From positions 1 through 33,563 of the forward strand of contig JAEZLW010000085.1 of assembly GCA_023415145.1 (NCBI GenBank): 33,563 nucleotides of DNA, written 5' to 3'. Shown in pieces: positions 33,105 to 33,563 of this stretch; position 1 is the first letter of the stretch; each line of letters opens with the position of its first letter. The notes below the pieces were generated by a model, which saw only the letters and a list, made by a program, of their open reading frames with translations, ran no database searches and had not been told where the DNA came from. The DNA comes from Bacillota bacterium. Lineage in GTDB: Bacteria; Bacillota; Clostridia; Christensenellales; Aristaeellaceae. A program made the position numbers and the translations under genes.

Positions 33105-33563
33105 AACCTTTATTAGGATCAGGGATAAATATTTATGGTCCTTGGATGCGGCTGCCAGGGATGGGATGATCCCGTACAAAAGCGAAGGCTGCAAATGGAT
33201 CGCTTCACCCCATGACGGCAATAGCTGGTGGACAGGCGGCTTCTGGCCTGCCATCATGTGGCAGCTGTATGCAGCCACGGGGGAAGAAAAGTTTCTGACA
33301 GAAGCAAGACGTGTGCAGGCGCTTCTTGAGGTTGAGCTTGTGCGCCACAGCCTTTTAAACCACGATGTGGGCTTTATGTATTTGCTGTCCTTCGGTGCAG
33401 ATTACCGGTTGACGGGCAATGAGGAGGCACTGCAAAAGACGCTGATTGCCGCCGATGTGCTGGCGGGCCGCTATAACCCTGCGGGCTTTATCCGCGCCTG
33501 GAACGGCAGGGGAAAAGAAGGCTGGGCCATTGTGGACTGCCTGATGAACCTGAGCCTTTTGCA
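33085..33563 (+). CDS. GH88 unsaturated glucuronyl hydrolase (partial)
   Basis: The first 159 residues of a glycoside hydrolase family 88 protein, cut by the window end (the family is about 370 residues long). Segments SWWTGGFWPAIMWQLY, NHDVGFMYLLSFG and GWAIVDCLMNL are the family signature. D94 and D151 match the two catalytic aspartates (D88 and D149 in the Bacillus sp. GL1 enzyme). It hydrates the double bond of unsaturated uronyl residues left by polysaccharide lyases, releasing the sugar. AAGGAGG lies eight bases before ATG 33085; the start overlaps the end of the DUF2264 gene by 20 bases. No signal peptide, so cytoplasmic. Confidence 0.93.
   Translation, partial: MQSWLNETFIRIRDKYLWSLDAAARDGMIPYKSEGCKWIASPHDGNSWWTGGFWPAIMWQLYAATGEEKFLTEARRVQALLEVELVRHSLLNHDVGFMYLLSFGADYRLTGNEEALQKTLIAADVLAGRYNPAGFIRAWNGRGKEGWAIVDCLMNLSLL

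Noticed and set aside
1..33563. CRISPR arrays, tRNA or rRNA genes, transposons, prophage
   Set aside because: No regularly spaced direct repeats, no tRNA-like cloverleaf, no integrase or transposase frames were noticed on either strand.

Overview
This 33.6 kb window looks like a chromosomal accessory stretch of a heterotrophic anaerobic Bacillota, most likely class Clostridia. The indications are moderate GC, strong AGGAGG-type ribosome binding sites, extended -10 promoters, an EFR1-type flavodoxin/ferredoxin, a clostridial-type thymidine kinase, a LacI-controlled sugar ABC locus and a GGDEF/HD-GYP protein. I see no rRNA, tRNA, CRISPR array, transposase or phage gene. Genus-level placement is not possible from this window.

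Layout. (1) 129-4962, minus strand: a tight gene train from a TTGCGC-17-TATAAT promoter: DinB-like protein, SAM methyltransferase, a 3-methyladenine glycosylase (Tag) fused to a nucleotidyltransferase-like domain, a CPBP membrane protease, a second stand-alone Tag, then an AraC/GyrI regulator ending at a strong hairpin. (2) 5048-8139: a small membrane protein (minus), two family 2 glycosyltransferases and thymidine kinase (plus). (3) 8281-10704: a divergent Gfo/Idh/MocA oxidoreductase and iron-dependent alcohol dehydrogenase. (4) 10815-15744, minus: a MoxR ATPase - DUF58 - DUF4129 operon that ends in two different metallo-beta-lactamase-fold hydrolases. (5) 15987-20714, plus: exported serine hydrolase, xylulokinase, a tandem-domain GNAT and a single GNAT. 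(6) 20899-22731, minus: a REC-PAS-GGDEF-HD-GYP cyclic-di-GMP protein. (7) 22947-24820: a TetR regulator divergent from an EFR1 flavodoxin/ferredoxin and a membrane-anchored FMN-binding protein, with repeated operator-like sequences in between. (8) 24889-33563: a LacI regulator divergent from a sugar ABC transporter (binding protein and two permeases), a heparinase II/III-like protein, a DUF2264 protein and the start of a GH88 unsaturated glucuronyl hydrolase, cut by the window end.

How it fits together. Region 8 reads as an import-then-cleave system for uronic-acid-containing oligosaccharides: none of the three enzymes shows a signal peptide, so a lyase-type step and the hydrolysis of the resulting unsaturated uronyl end would happen in the cytoplasm after ABC uptake. 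The ATPase of the transporter is not in the window. Region 7 looks like a regulated electron path from cytosolic Fe-S/flavin to a flavinylated extracytosolic domain. Region 1 combines two alkylated-base glycosylases with a methyltransferase, DinB, a membrane protease and a ligand-type regulator, suggesting a damage or drug-response cassette (inference). The least conventional items are the Tag-nucleotidyltransferase fusion, the structured leader of the region 8 operon, the MoxR operon with two MBL hydrolases, and a ~65-70 bp degenerate palindromic repeat found right at two stop codons.
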